Source of the DNA: Isoetes taiwanensis | Lineage: Eukaryota; Streptophyta; Lycopodiopsida; Isoetales; Isoetaceae | DNA: 64,000 nucleotides | Assembly: GCA_021234155.1 (NCBI GenBank) | Contig: JAJEKV010000206.1 | Span: 188,001 to 252,000, forward strand | Direction: 5' to 3' | Shown here: piece after piece, positions 29,341 to 43,461 of the stretch | How the letters are laid out: the number at the start of each line of letters is the position of its first letter | Position numbering within the stretch: position 1 is the first letter of the stretch | Made by a program: the position numbers and the translations under genes | Notes under the pieces: generated by a model | The model's database searches: none | Told to the model about the DNA's origin: nothing | What the model saw: only the letters and a program-made list of their open reading frames with translations

Positions 29341-29879
29341 GCCAAAGTAGCATCAAAATCAATTACAAATATCAGGGTGCATATGGATGCCTTAACAAGT
29401 AGACTTGAGCATGTACAATGGCCCAGCGGATGCATTTGATTATAACCGGGTTTTGTTAAAAACATCTTGGCAGCAAAAACGAAGTCTTTGGGACTACTAA
29501 GCCTAAGAAAGCGTCAAAATCAAAAGTGGTTTGACAAAGAATGCATGCTTGCTAAGCAGGCCCTAGGTATGGCGGTGATAATCAGCAAGCCGACCAAATG
29601 TTATAAAAGCTTCCGAGGCGTAAAAGAATGAATGGGCGCAAGCATGAACAAGACTTAACCAAGGGTGATAGATGGTAGAAGGCCTTTTGGAACATCACCA
29701 AAAGCCCTTCTCCATGTCCTAATTTTGTCGCGAAGAGATGATTTCTTTGCTAAATGGCCTCTACACATTTCCGACTCAAAGAGCCATGACCTGAACTACC
29801 ACAGAATCGAAGTCTATTTTACTCCATCGGATGTGCAAGAAGCCTTGTCTCGCATGAAAATGGTAAGTCCCAGGATAAT

Positions 29880-31600
29880 CTAGGGATGGTGGCTGAATTA
29901 TGCAAATGGGGAGGTGAGTTGCTCCTAGAAAAACTCACTCACATCTTTAACCCGGTGCTCAAGCATGGCGCAGACTTCGGATACGGTATGTTAGTAGAGC
30001 TGTCCCGATGTATAAATGTGGCGATAAACAGGACATACATAACTTCTGGGACAATTCTAGTTGGTAATATTATGGCTAAAACTTTTGCCTCTTTGATTGA
30101 GCAAAAGCTAGTGGATTGGGCCAAAGATCGGATGTTATTGCAACAGGCCAAGCTGGTTTCAGATCTGAGTTACTCTACTATTGATCACTTAGTGACACTC
30201 CGGGTGCTCACGAGAAAATGCTAAGGGCGGGGAACAAACTATACCTCGCATTCATGGACCTTGCAAAGGCATTCGATCGTGTTGATCGAGGCAAGCTTCA
30301 AGACGGGATGGATGCAATTGGGGTCCCTCATGCTCTCAAAGAAGCGGTTGCTTGCCTATATCATAAGGTATTGGTGGAACTCGTTCCCTTTACGTTCTGA
30401 TACACAGATTTCCAGCACCATAGGGGTTAAACAAGGCTGCCCCTGCTCACCAGCACTCTTTGGGCTGTTCATTGATGAAGTAGAATCTTGGCTCAATGAC
30501 CGTAGTGGAATTGGTGCTGATTTATATGACCATGTAGTGAAGTTGCTGCTGTTATCGATGATATTGTACTCATCTCCAAAACACAATTGGGTCTGCAAAT
30601 ACATCTAGATGTCTTTGACGCTTTTTGCAAGCATAAAGGTATGTCTATCAACCATTCCAAATCTAAAATCATGGTCTTTGGTTCAAGGCTCCCATGCTGA
30701 TTTCTCGCTTGAGGTGTTGCTTTGGGAAATTGTCACTCAGTATAAATATTTAGGGATTGAAATGTCTTCCAACTATAAATGGTCAGCTGCAGCATCAAGG
30801 AGAGCATTAGGTGGGCTGAAAGCATTATTTGGCATGCTCCAAGTATGTGAACAAAATAACCTAGAAGGTTGGCATTTACGCAAGCTGCTTTTTGGTGTTC
30901 TAGTTAAACCAGTAATGCTCTATGGCTGCCCATCCTGGGCACCTGGATTGGCAAGATCAGGTTGGGCCAAGCTGGAAAGAATACAAAAAAAATTCCTCCT
31001 GGAGGAATTGGGAGTAAAGGCCCAAACACCATATAATATGCTCTTGGCAGAAACAGGACTAGTCCCAATCGAGATTGATGCGCTCTGTCAAACGCTACAT
31101 TACTTGGACAGGATCTCTAATCTTGACTCCGAACGCCTCCCTGCCCTAGCACTTATGCACTCTCGCTTAAAATGAAGCGGATGGTATAATGCAAGAATCA
31201 AATGGGCGGAAAATGGGATATAATGCCCGGCACTGGCCTCACAAATGGGATGAATTGCAAGCATTTGTATGCTAAAAGCAATTGCAAAGCTCGGATGGAT
31301 TGTGATACTAGTGTCAAAGCAGACTTCTACTGTAAAGGAAATTAACAATCTTGACACCTATGGTGAGCAGCCATACATCGGGAATGGATCCGCATCTAAT
31401 TTAAGAAAAACCATCTCGTAGCGACTCTCATCCCATCACCTTGCCATAGAAACTGGCGGATGGCAAGGATTGGAGAAAAAAGACGGCTATGTCCCCGCCG
31501 CTTGATGTAACCACAAATTGAGGACGAGGCCCATGCTTTGCTCTTTTGTCCATCTTATGAGCATATCCGTGAAGCTTTTGCCATCACCGCCGATAATCTT
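29880..31600 (+). pseudogene. LINE reverse transcriptase and zinc-knuckle remnant
   Basis: LAFMDLAKAFDRVD (30245-30286) carries the first catalytic aspartate. GVKQGCPCSPALFGLFIDE (30424-30480) is the RT motif with GCPxSP. The active-site box at about 30548-30570 reads AAVIDDIVLIS, lacking the usual (F/Y)ADD, apparently because a few bases were lost. YKYLGIEMSSNYKW (about 30750) and FGVLVKPVMLYG belong to the thumb. EDEAHALLFCPSYEHIRE (about 31523-31576) resembles the C-terminal zf-RVT segment. Confidence 0.8.
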
Positions 31601-31850
31601 CAAGACTTATTCAGTTTGCAACCGCCAAGCTGGGGATCATATCTCAAGACTATCTTTAAGGAAAGATCGACATCATACTCTTATATGATCACATGACACC
31701 GCTTTTGAAAATTTCGGATTATTTATATTTTGATGATTTATGTGCCATATTGGCGCCCTAAAATGTAAATGTAAATGTACTTGTTGCCATATGGACCGAG
31801 GGTCCCAAAAATGGCATGATCAATATATATTGATTGATTGATTGATATTG

Positions 31851-33354
31851 AGTATGATTGGGAATGACAATACCACGTTCATGTGCATGGGTAGCAAGCG
31901 TGAAAATTGAGGAGCTCAAGTGTGCCACGCTAAAATGTGCCCAGTGTCCTCGCGCTAAAGTAGGAGCTTGTGTGTTTTTACTTGCCTTAAATTTATGCGA
32001 GTTACTCTTCTAGAAAATCACGTGAAATATCGGTTGTGTGTTTTTATCTGCCTTTAATCTAAGTGAATTACTCTTCTAGAAAATCATGTGAAATATCGAA
32101 TGTTGTTAAAACGACAAAGTTTGATGTTTGCTAGAGTGGATGCTATTTTGTCTTGCTATATACTGCGGAAAGTGTCTACGAATAGTATCTCAATGTATTA
32201 AATTTTAGCAAATAAGGACACACTCCAATAGAGAGCCCAACGTCTTTTAAGGAACATGGGAGACAACCAAACCTTTCTTTTAAATTGGAAATATGATCCT
32301 CAAATGCTATGCTCAAAACGCCACACAAAGATTGTTATCGTGCACATGTATTTATAAACTGTCAATTTGTGACATCTCTTCTTAAGCCATTTCTCGTGGT
32401 GTTTTTGAAAATTAGACCAAATTCACATTGAATACAGCTCTCTTTCAATTGCCGCATTTCTTCTTGAGGCTCATACTATTATATCAACCTAAGCAATGGG
32501 TTTTCCAATTGGTTGCTCATAGTCTATTTTGACCTTATACTTATCACCACAACAATACTTATTGTTACAATTGATAACGTCGCTTCATCTAAGGCATGGC
32601 TATGTGTTTGAACATATTAGTTTAGCCGGTCGATGAGAGCTATGCTAAAAAGGAAAACAGGGCATCAAATTAAGCCTCACACAAAAATACAAACCCAACT
32701 TCCATGTTGTCTCCTATGTAGCAGCACCTATTGCATGTTGGTGCTGAAAACGCCCCAACATTTATTATGTGAGATTATACCAAACTCAAACATTGAAAGT
32801 TAGCTTCTTATATATAATGTAACACAACTTTGGTTAGCTTTTACAATAGCAAGTCGGTTAATTAGTTTCTTACCAGTTCACCAACGCTTAGACATACCAA
32901 GCAATTATCCAACATTGGCTGCAAAAGTTGACCTCAAACTCAACTCCGAAACTCTAAACACGTTCAAGTTGTTTTAAAGATCGTAAGGAAAAAGGACCGA
33001 AGTACATTTTCATAAACATCAACAAAAGTGAGGAACTTGTATACATTGTGTTAGAACTTTGATCCTACCACAAGTTATTCCTTTTAGAAGTTTTGTGAAG
33101 AAGGTATAGTAGAATTCCGAACTCTTTTCAAGACTGCTGCTTGCAAAGTTTTCCGAAAACAGAAAGACATAAATTCAAATGAAAGGTTATAGAAAGATCA
33201 CAGCCATTGGATTTTATAATCTGTGGCGAAGATCGTCGCTCAAATGCAGGGGGGCCGTATCTGCAGTTGTCAATGCATGATTCATGGGACTACAAAAGCA
33301 CTAAAAATTGACTTGACCTCCAGAATCCAGTAGTTCCCAGGCATTCATGCTAGA
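31851..33354. other. No gene seen; one short tandem repeat
   Basis: A two-copy repeat of about 66 bp lies at 31967-32098 (TGTGTTTTTA...TTACTCTTCTAGAAAATCA, GTGAAATATCG). The rest is AT-rich unique sequence without supported features. Confidence 0.45.
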
Positions 33355-36300
33355 CTAAACCCCTTGCCTTCCATATTGCAACATGCTCTTTTGGTAGACC
33401 ATTTTCCAACAAATTATCCCGGTCCCTGGAAAACTCATATGGCATATCCGGGAGAAGGAGGTTGAGAATGTTATTAGGACATTGATACACCATGGATAAC
33501 TAAACTTTTTTAACCTTATGCACGCCCAATGCAGATCTACGAAGCATGCCCATTTGCTTTTTGCTCTTGTAGGTTGTGGAAGCAAGATAAACAATGGCTT
33601 GCCTCCTAAAAACCGGTACTTACTGCGCAAACTTAAAAGAGAGAAAAGAATCTTATTGATGCCCTGAATTGCAAAAGTTTGAAGGCGTGTCATCTTACAT
33701 AGGGACATATATTACCTTGGGGTCCACCAATCTTAGAACACAAGAACACTCTACCACTTCGCTTTAACCCTTTCTCGCATGTAATGACATATCATGTTAC
33801 GATTAAATGCATTGAACTCTAAAAAAGATGAGCAAGCGGGCAGATACCAAGCAACCTAATGGCGCTCCAAAAGATCCACCGGTTGCAATGAGATCATCAA
33901 TTATGATACTGTAGTGTTCTTTAGGGTATCGGCATCAACATGCATCTCTAGCCGATCGTTACCATATTCCTTTGTGTACTCTCGCTTATGATTTCACCTT
34001 TTAGTCCAAACAACTAAAGTCACCAAAGAAAAATATGTTGAAGCTATCTCTCTCTCTTGTAAAGCTTTACACGGCAACTTCCCGACCTTTCGGGGAACAA
34101 ACTTGGCCCCTAAGCCTAAAAGCAAGAGGTGCCCCAAAGATGAACCCATGACGCTTCAATTCTGCGAGAAACTTATCTTGAGAAGAACTTCGACAATTTT
34201 AAAGAAACAAACCGCAAAGACATGTCAATAATTACCTACAAGTCAATGCTCATGTCTTTGTATCTCTCCACCGAAGATGTCAATACAATATTTGAAAGCC
34301 TTGTGATCAAGGAACAACGTTGTCACATCATAGAAAAGTATTCCGAATTTTGCAATCTTGTCAATAGATGGACATATATGGGCTACTCGAGGCGCGATTT
34401 AAAGCATATAGATGAGACAAGAATATGTGGGTGCGATTTCCGGATCTAATTTAAAAGCATGGCTGCTGTAAAGATAACTACCTCTGTCCACATCTCCATG
34501 CTTCCTCGCATCGCCAAGTAAAGTTGCCCGTGTCATACTATTAGGTACAAACATCATATTTTCAGCATCGGCCGATTTGTCCGCCCAAGGTCAATCATGC
34601 GGTCGTAATGCATTAATGCGAAAGCGATCCATTCACGAGAAGGCTTGATGCTTCACCTTTGGTAGGTGGATCTTCAACTAGTGTTCGTTGTCCCTTTGCA
34701 CTTTGTAACCGCATAAGCGGACATCACATTGTATGAACTTGAATGCCTAGTTGAACCGCAATCCGCCTGCTCGGGCTCTACATGTGTTGCACCAATGGCA
34801 TCTAAGCATGTTGCTAGAGAAGCTGCACAAAAAGGAAGAGTCCAAATCTTCCCTACTTAATTTGTTGCCAACACTATCTTAATTGGCGGCGAGGTTGCAC
34901 ATTAAGCAAAGAAAAGCGAACCTTTGCTAATACCCAAGCTACATACTCCTTTGGCAAGGAATGAATGCAGCTTGTTCATCCCAAACTGTCCTATCTGAGC
35001 CAACTAAGCGCCCTATCTGGTGATTGTCAAATCAATTGAGCTATCTCTGCGTATTTGCATTTTCCCATGCATATTGTGGAAGCGGATGGGCAAATGGATG
35101 GAACAAACAAATGCAGAATGAAGCGATGCGTTTGAAAGGATAAAACATGAGAGCATCCCGTATTAGCCTGCTGCTGCAATGAGGCATGTAGAAGGTTCGG
35201 GGTTTGTAACAAAAAACATGAAACCACGACTTCGAGAAGAGGTCCGGTCTCAAAGACTACACTGCCCGCTTTGCACTTTATTTCGAGAAAATGGTAGAGA
35301 AATTTTACTAATAGGACATCAACCAATTACTTATCGATCGAAGAAGAAATAATAGAATCGTAATGCCATCCTAGGATCTTGATCCGAGTCCTATTGAATT
35401 TTAGCTACAAAAACTCCTCTCATGGTCCGGTACTCAATATTTACATCCATTCGAGCCACACAAAGCGCCTCTAAAGTTTATAATGGTGTTCTCCACGCAA
35501 GTATTTCCGCTTAGCAAACAAAAGATTACCCTGTTCAAAACAAAAGGACCAAAACAAACCTTTCAATGTCTTTTTCTTGCTTCTCAAAAGAAGTGCTAGA
35601 AATTTGACTGTAACTCCAATTCTCTCCTGTTTTTACTGAGAGGTAATGCAACCACTGCAAGCAATGCTGTATAATAGTTGATAGGCATCCCTGTTCCAAT
35701 ACCCAAAGTGGTCCATGATGCCAGAATACCTCCGTCATCAATATATTTGTTGCCAACGATTATGCACGATTCAGACAGAAAACATGCAAATGTACGCAAT
35801 ATGCTTCAACATTCTGCAACAAAGAAGCGCCGAGTTAGAGTAATGCCATTAACTAGGTAAACCAAAGAGTCCTTTCCTGAGATGCAAATGCAAGCTTTGC
35901 ATCAGAGAAAATGGCAGATGCAGCTTCAAATCTGGAGAATCCGATTGTAAACAGCCCAGAATCGGATATTTATTAATAGTAGAGGCCAGCCTCCAACGAT
36001 CCCGGTTTTCAATACAGCTTTAATTGGAGCCCACAACACAACAACCGCAGTACATCATTTTATTTCGGAGATACGTCTCGAAGTCTTATTTCGCCTCAAA
36101 GACAGGGTCCACAGCCTCAACACTAACCGTCTAGGCGTCTACAGCTCGAACCGTCTATTCATCAACAGACTCCCCAAGCATGAGACCCATAACTCCCATA
36201 GGAACCCCACCTCTACCTGTGCGAGCAAATACTGGATCAAATTTCTCGGCCAGATAGAGTATCATTACTGAGGCAGTGGGAAAAAACAAGTGAATTACCG

Positions 36301-36502
36301 TGTTTGAGCATGTTGAGAAGAGCAAGTAATGAAATGCAAAGTTGTTCGGAAGAATCTGGATGAGATCCAGACATGCTGGGACTTCCGGCGGCTCCTGCTC
36401 ATGAGAAGAAAACCTCTGTAATCTTTCCATGGCGAAGCCGGAGTAGGAAAACTTACCGCCCCACTCAGTCCAAAGTCCAAATTGTCCGTCAGAAAAATAC
36501 AA
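33355..36502 (-). pseudogene. Exon-like fragments of an unrecognised minus-strand gene
   Basis: The best piece is a terminal exon at 33499-33355. After a TTTAG acceptor it reads PNNILNLLLPDMPYEFSRD, then NLLENGLPKEHVAIWKARG, then a stop. Others are 35326-35230 (VDVLLVKFLYHFLEIKCKAG), 35800-35600 (a hydrophobic GGILASWTTLGIGTGMPINY with a following membrane-like stretch) and 36450-36155 (QILPNNFAFHYLLFSTCSNT, then a second exon-like piece ending at a stop). I recognise no family. The pieces share strand and spacing as expected for one long gene with introns, but that link is inference, and 33500-35000 between them shows little coding character. Confidence 0.3.
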
Positions 36503-36599
36503 AACATTTATAAGAAGATAAAAAAAATGCGAGGTGGCAACACCTCATAAGTTCTTGCACACAATTTTTATTTCCCCCTTTTCAAAAAGCTATCTTAAT

Positions 36600-37110
36600 A
36601 TTCAACGTATCAATGCTATCAACCCAAAGCAATAAGATTACATTTAATCCCACCTTAGATTTTTTTGCCACTTACACACCTTATTAATGGCTCATTATTG
36701 ATGCCACCTCATCACATGACATTATGATGCTATTGCTTCATAATAAATGTGGTGCCACCTTATCAAAATCAACGGCCAAGATTCAACTGCCCCATATCCG
36801 ACGGTCGAGAGATGGGGTGCCATGCCCCTATGCATGCCCATGCATGCCCCCCATTGGATGCACATTAATTTTGTATCAAGCCACCTCATTAGCTACAACA
36901 TATGGCATTAATTATTACATTTAATATTGGCAAGTAAATCTGAGCCATTGATCTAGCACATTCTAGGGCCCAGATCAAAAGCCCCAAATAAAGGGGTCAT
37001 TTATGGTGGGTTATTTGGGGGCTTCACGTGGGCCGTCCAGATCTGAGATGGACGGCCGAGATCAAACTGTCTACACACATCTACACACAATATAATTGTA
37101 TATATATAAG
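36600..37110 (+). repeat. Repeat family B copy with (TA)n-type end
   Basis: GCCACCTCA words, a GCATG-rich block (36812-36853) and GCCCCAAATAAAGGGGTCA lead to GGCCGTCCAGATCT, TGGACGGCC and AATTGTATATATATAAGAG at 37094-37112. The last 140 bases are nearly identical to 11343-11480. Confidence 0.75.
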
Positions 37111-37137
37111 AGATATCTCTTATATATATACAATTAT
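37092..37137. repeat. 46-bp perfect palindrome at a head-to-head junction
   Basis: Two 23-base arms meet at 37114/37115 (centre AGAGATATCTCT), each being the AATTGTATATATATAAGAG terminus. A plus-oriented family B element ends on the left and a minus-oriented GATTC unit begins on the right, so two copies of the same terminus are joined back to back with no TA tract between them. Confidence 0.9.
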
Positions 37138-39880
<2,743 letters not shown>

Positions 39881-40249
39881 ATGAGCAGGGGAGGCCTCCA
39901 GTGCTCCACGCACTTGGACAAACTAGGGCCAAGCTTATTGATGCTCTGAGGAGGCATGGCGTTGAGTTGGATAATGCTCAACCTACTAAGGCTCAACTTC
40001 TCGAAGCTTGTAGAATTCACAACATTGATCCTAATAAAGAAGCAAAGAAAGAAAAGAAGATCGGGGAGTTTCTTGCCTATGAAAACATGTAGCAATCCAG
40101 CTAGGGATAGTAGCAGCTCGCCAGCAACTGTTGATAATAGGAATTCTCCAGCAAATGTGGATAACAGGAACTCTCCAGCAATTATGGATATAGTGGAAGA
40201 TTCTGTAAATGAGGAGGATTACTCTGACTACGAAATCCAGCCTAATCAG
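39881..40249 (+). pseudogene. SAP-RT gene exon 1, unit 1 (SAP-like DNA-binding)
   Basis: The frame reads LGQTRAKLIDALRRHGVEL and then PTKAQLLEACRIHNIDPNKE. This helix-extension-helix pattern with two amphipathic helices is typical of SAP/HeH domains, which bind AT-rich DNA. A serine/asparagine-rich stretch with a doubled NRNSPA motif and an acidic end (VEDSVNEEDYSDYE) follows, then a CAG|GTTTTT donor at 40249/40250. Compared with the tandem copy at 48587 the start region and a stretch near 40040 are altered and shifted out of frame. The exon probably tethers the RT product to chromatin or nucleic acid, which is inference. Confidence 0.7.
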
Positions 40250-41632
40250 GTTTTTGGCAGTTGCATTTTTTCATTCTGTAGTTAAGTATTGTGAGGTCAT
40301 GACAAGTTCATTAATAGGGTTCTATACACTTTATATTTTAACGTTCATTATGCTTGCTTTTAGAGCAATAAGGTTGATAAATTCAAAGGTAATTGATCCT
40401 AAAAAATAATTAATAAGCTCAAAATTGATAGGTTCCACTGTTATGGACGGTAAACTAGCTTACAATTTCTTATTTAACCATAGAGTGGTGCAGATGCAGT
40501 AGTAGGGTATGACAGGTTTTGATAAATCCTGCACAAAACGCCAGCATTAGTACTTAGGATTGTTTGAATTTAGCATAAATTAGACTATAAGTATGTTAAT
40601 CATTGGTAAAACAAACATGGTTTTAGTAAGAGATGTTCTGATTAAATAATTCTGGCTTATAGTAATACATGTTACAGTAAATAAGTGTTTGGAAGTTATT
40701 CAAACTTTAGATCTAGGATAATATATGGTACAGAACATAGTTTGCAGATTGGAGTCTTCAACAGCCTAATCCCATACATTTGTTGCTCATTATATATCTC
40801 ATTATTTGTTCTTTAATTCAGTACTAACTTAAGATCTTAGAATGGTTTAAAGGTGTAATTCATAATATTGTTCAGAAGATCAAAAATATGAGTAGTAAAG
40901 GTTTGAATAGGGTTCTGTGGTAAACAGAGTAATAGCTAAAGATCTTTTCATTTCATGTCTATTGAGTTAAATTGTTCTTACGAATGGGTAAAGGGCGATA
41001 AGCCAAAGAATCTCATTGCTTACCTGCTAGTCCATTCACATTTTACCCTGTTTTGGCTAACTTGTGTTTGTTGGACTGCAGGTAACCGGGATTCTTTCTC
41101 CCATACTCCTTTGCTAGGTTTTGTTGAAATTTATTGTTCAAAGCATACAAGCAATTGAGTTCTTGGCACAAAGGGTATTTATATTTATTTAAAGTATCTA
41201 TTGACCAACTGTACAAAGGTACTTTATGTGTTTTATTTCTATTATACAAAGGTAATTTATGTAATTTATGTGATTTTTTCAAAAATAGTTTACATATATG
41301 TTTTGCAGTATTCTCTCAAAATTGGTTTATAATCATAAGTTACTATGGAGTTTTTTAATTTTCTAAGGCTACTCTTAAGGCTTCCCTTTTGGTTTTTTTT
41401 GCCAAAAGGGGCTGATAAGTCCAATAATTCCAGTCTTGGATTTATTTGGATAGCTTGACCCAGTCAAAGGATTGGTCTAAGGCTCGGTTATATATTACCC
41501 TACTTCAGCTAATTAGTTATACTAATTTGGGCCTTAAGGGTAGCCTATTGAATTTTTATCTATTAATTTTTATCTATTAATTTTTATCATACTTTGTTTA
41601 GCTTTGGTACTTACATTTGGAATGTTTTTTAG
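40250..41632 (+). other. Intron 1 of the SAP-RT gene, unit 1
   Basis: The intron runs from the GT at 40250 to TTTTTTAG at 41632. Its first 1.24 kb is repeated in the partial tandem copy (48956-50195). It holds the conserved segment at 40986-41090, also found in unit 2. ORFs within it, including 40955-41158 and the minus-strand 41043-41282, are not supported as genes. Confidence 0.65.
40986..41090 (+). ncRNA. Conserved intronic segment, candidate pseudoknot
   Basis: GGGTAAA (40986-40992) can pair with TTTACCC (41042-41048), and AGCCAAA (41001-41007) with TTTGGCT (41052-41058). The two stems interleave, giving an H-type pseudoknot. Unit 2 keeps the order: GGGTAA (59198-59203), GCCAA (59215-59219), TTACCC (59255-59260) and TTGGC (59265-59269), although the surrounding intron is hardly alignable. 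The segment ends in TGCAG|GT. It could be a structured RNA or a small nested intron. Confidence 0.4.
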
Positions 41633-43234
41633 GAAGCCTTAACATCAAACATACAATCAGAAGAAACCATTAGAACAGTAGCTCAGCAATCTACTGGCAC
41701 AAATAGCAGACCTGGATGGTATCCGGAATTGGCAAAACTGGGTTATACTGCAGCTGGTATCTTAGCACCTAATAAAGCAGTTCAGATGGTGTTGGCTTGC
41801 ATTATGAAACCAGAGCTTCACAAACTCATTATACATAAAGAAACTACTCTCATGGAAGGTGATATATCAGTGGTTCTTTTCTTTGGGTTTAACAATATGT
41901 TGAATCTTGTTTCACACTTCAAGTCTGCTGGTCTGGATCTTAGCCGAGACCTCATTTACAATGCGTATGATATGCTACCTACTGAGCATATAAATGCTGA
42001 TATTTCTGATCAAAAAGACCTGTTGGACTTTATCCAGGGTTTTACAGCTTTGGAGAAAGCAAATAATTTCAAAATTACTTATCCTCCTAGCAATGGTGCT
42101 GATTATGGTGATGGTACAGTTTCCCATAAGAGTAATAAGAAAAAGAAGGTTGAACCCGTTATGCTGGATAATTGCCTTTTTGATTTTAGTATGTTGCCAC
42201 AGCAAGATGTACAACCTGAGGAAAGTCAGGAAACTAATGAACAGATTGATGAAGAATATATCAGAATTGAGCTTCGAAAGTATAGCATCAAAGAATTGAA
42301 TCTTTTCAATTGTGGTAGTTTTCCTATTATGACTAATAGGAATGTTGAAATACACGGGGAACAATTTGGGCAAGCTATATGGCTCAGTAAAAATTTAGGG
42401 GTTATTGCCCCCATCAGCATAAGTTCATGGATCAGCTTGGCAAAATTAAGTCCTGAAGAAGTAAAAAAAGCAAAGGAGGATGCTAGAGCATTTATCAAAC
42501 GTATCAGAAGAATTGAATGTGATCTACCTTTCCAACCAGCTTTTCTTAAGACTACTTGCACCATGGGCAATGGACTGTTTATTGGACAGAAGGGCCACAT
42601 GGCCAAAACAGACGAAAAAAGAATAGATTTCTATCTAAAAAGGATTTGGCGACATACATCCATCCATTCCTCAAATGTAACTGTGAAAGATTTGTGGATA
42701 ATAAAGGGAAAGCACCTGAGGACCAGTATAAGTGCCCAGATAATATAATTTGGTTCGATCATGTGGTCTGGTACATGCTAAACAATCTTGAGGTAATTTG
42801 GCCTGATCATAACATCTATGTTAGGTTTGGATTACTTTTCACTTTTCTCGTCCACCGAACCTATCAAGACAGTGGTTTTATCATACATTGGCTATTTATC
42901 CATCAGAGAAATCATGGTGGACATGACAAAAAAGTTTTCTGAGAATCAGGATATTGATCTTAAGGCAGAATTTGGTAATTCAAAAATTGTGGATTTATGG
43001 CAAAAAACCATAAAACCTGTAAAGTTTCTATATGATCATCTGCATGAGAACAATACATACACTTACTCAAATGCTTATTCAAGGAGAAGGTTTTCTAGTT
43101 CTGAAGCCCCTGCTGATACTATTCTTAGGCCACCAAAACTGAGTAAGAGAATGGCTGCCTGCAGCAAAACTGTTAGTACTGACAATCTTAATTCTTCTGA
43201 AGGAGCAGGAGCAAAAAACAGTAACAAGAGTTAA
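41633..43234 (+). pseudogene. SAP-RT gene exon 2, unit 1 (conserved, unknown function)
   Basis: After the acceptor at 41632 the frame is open for about 360 codons. Conserved stretches shared with unit 2 are PGWYPELAKLGYTAAGILAP, GFNNMLNLVS, LKELNLFNxGSFPIM-type sequence, SRNVEIHG-like residues, LSKNLGVIAPIS, and IGQKGHMAKT. A possible metal-binding set (FLKCNC, then CPDNIIWFDH about 20 residues on) follows. Frame changes occur near 42645 and 42840. The likely exon end is at 43141, where PPKL meets the RT exon in frame; the reading runs on to a stop at 43232-43234. I know no family for this region. Its conservation between divergent copies argues for a real function, perhaps as the RT-associated N-terminal domain. 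Confidence 0.65.
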
Positions 43235-43461
43235 CCAGATCGGTGTGACATTTTAAGGTAAATATCTTTTTGATCTAAGATTGTTGGATCAAATTAATCT
43301 GAGCAGTTATTAGGAGTACAACCCAGACAAAAGCAATTACAGGAAGGAATATCGTATTTTTTCCAAATCTCTGGAAATATATGGCCACAGAGCCTATTAG
43401 TATTTCATTTTTATGTGATGAATATCACATCATACTAAAACATATTTTTTCTGTTTTACAG

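Larger units (their letters stand above)
27535..31850 (+). mobile_element. Degenerate LINE (non-LTR retrotransposon)
   Basis: The order ORF1-like protein, endonuclease, reverse transcriptase and C-terminal zinc knuckle is that of an L1-type plant LINE. All parts are broken by frame changes and stops. The 5' limit is uncertain, as sequence from 27535 has no match elsewhere in the window. The 3' end is a (TTGA)n tail at 31830-31847 rather than poly(A). I saw no clear target-site duplication. It sits just right of a (TA)n tract. Confidence 0.8.

Noticed and set aside
41043-41282. Minus-strand frame of 79 codons repeated at 49750
   Set aside because: It lies within the intron of the SAP-RT gene and is duplicated only because the intron is; it has no counterpart in unit 2.
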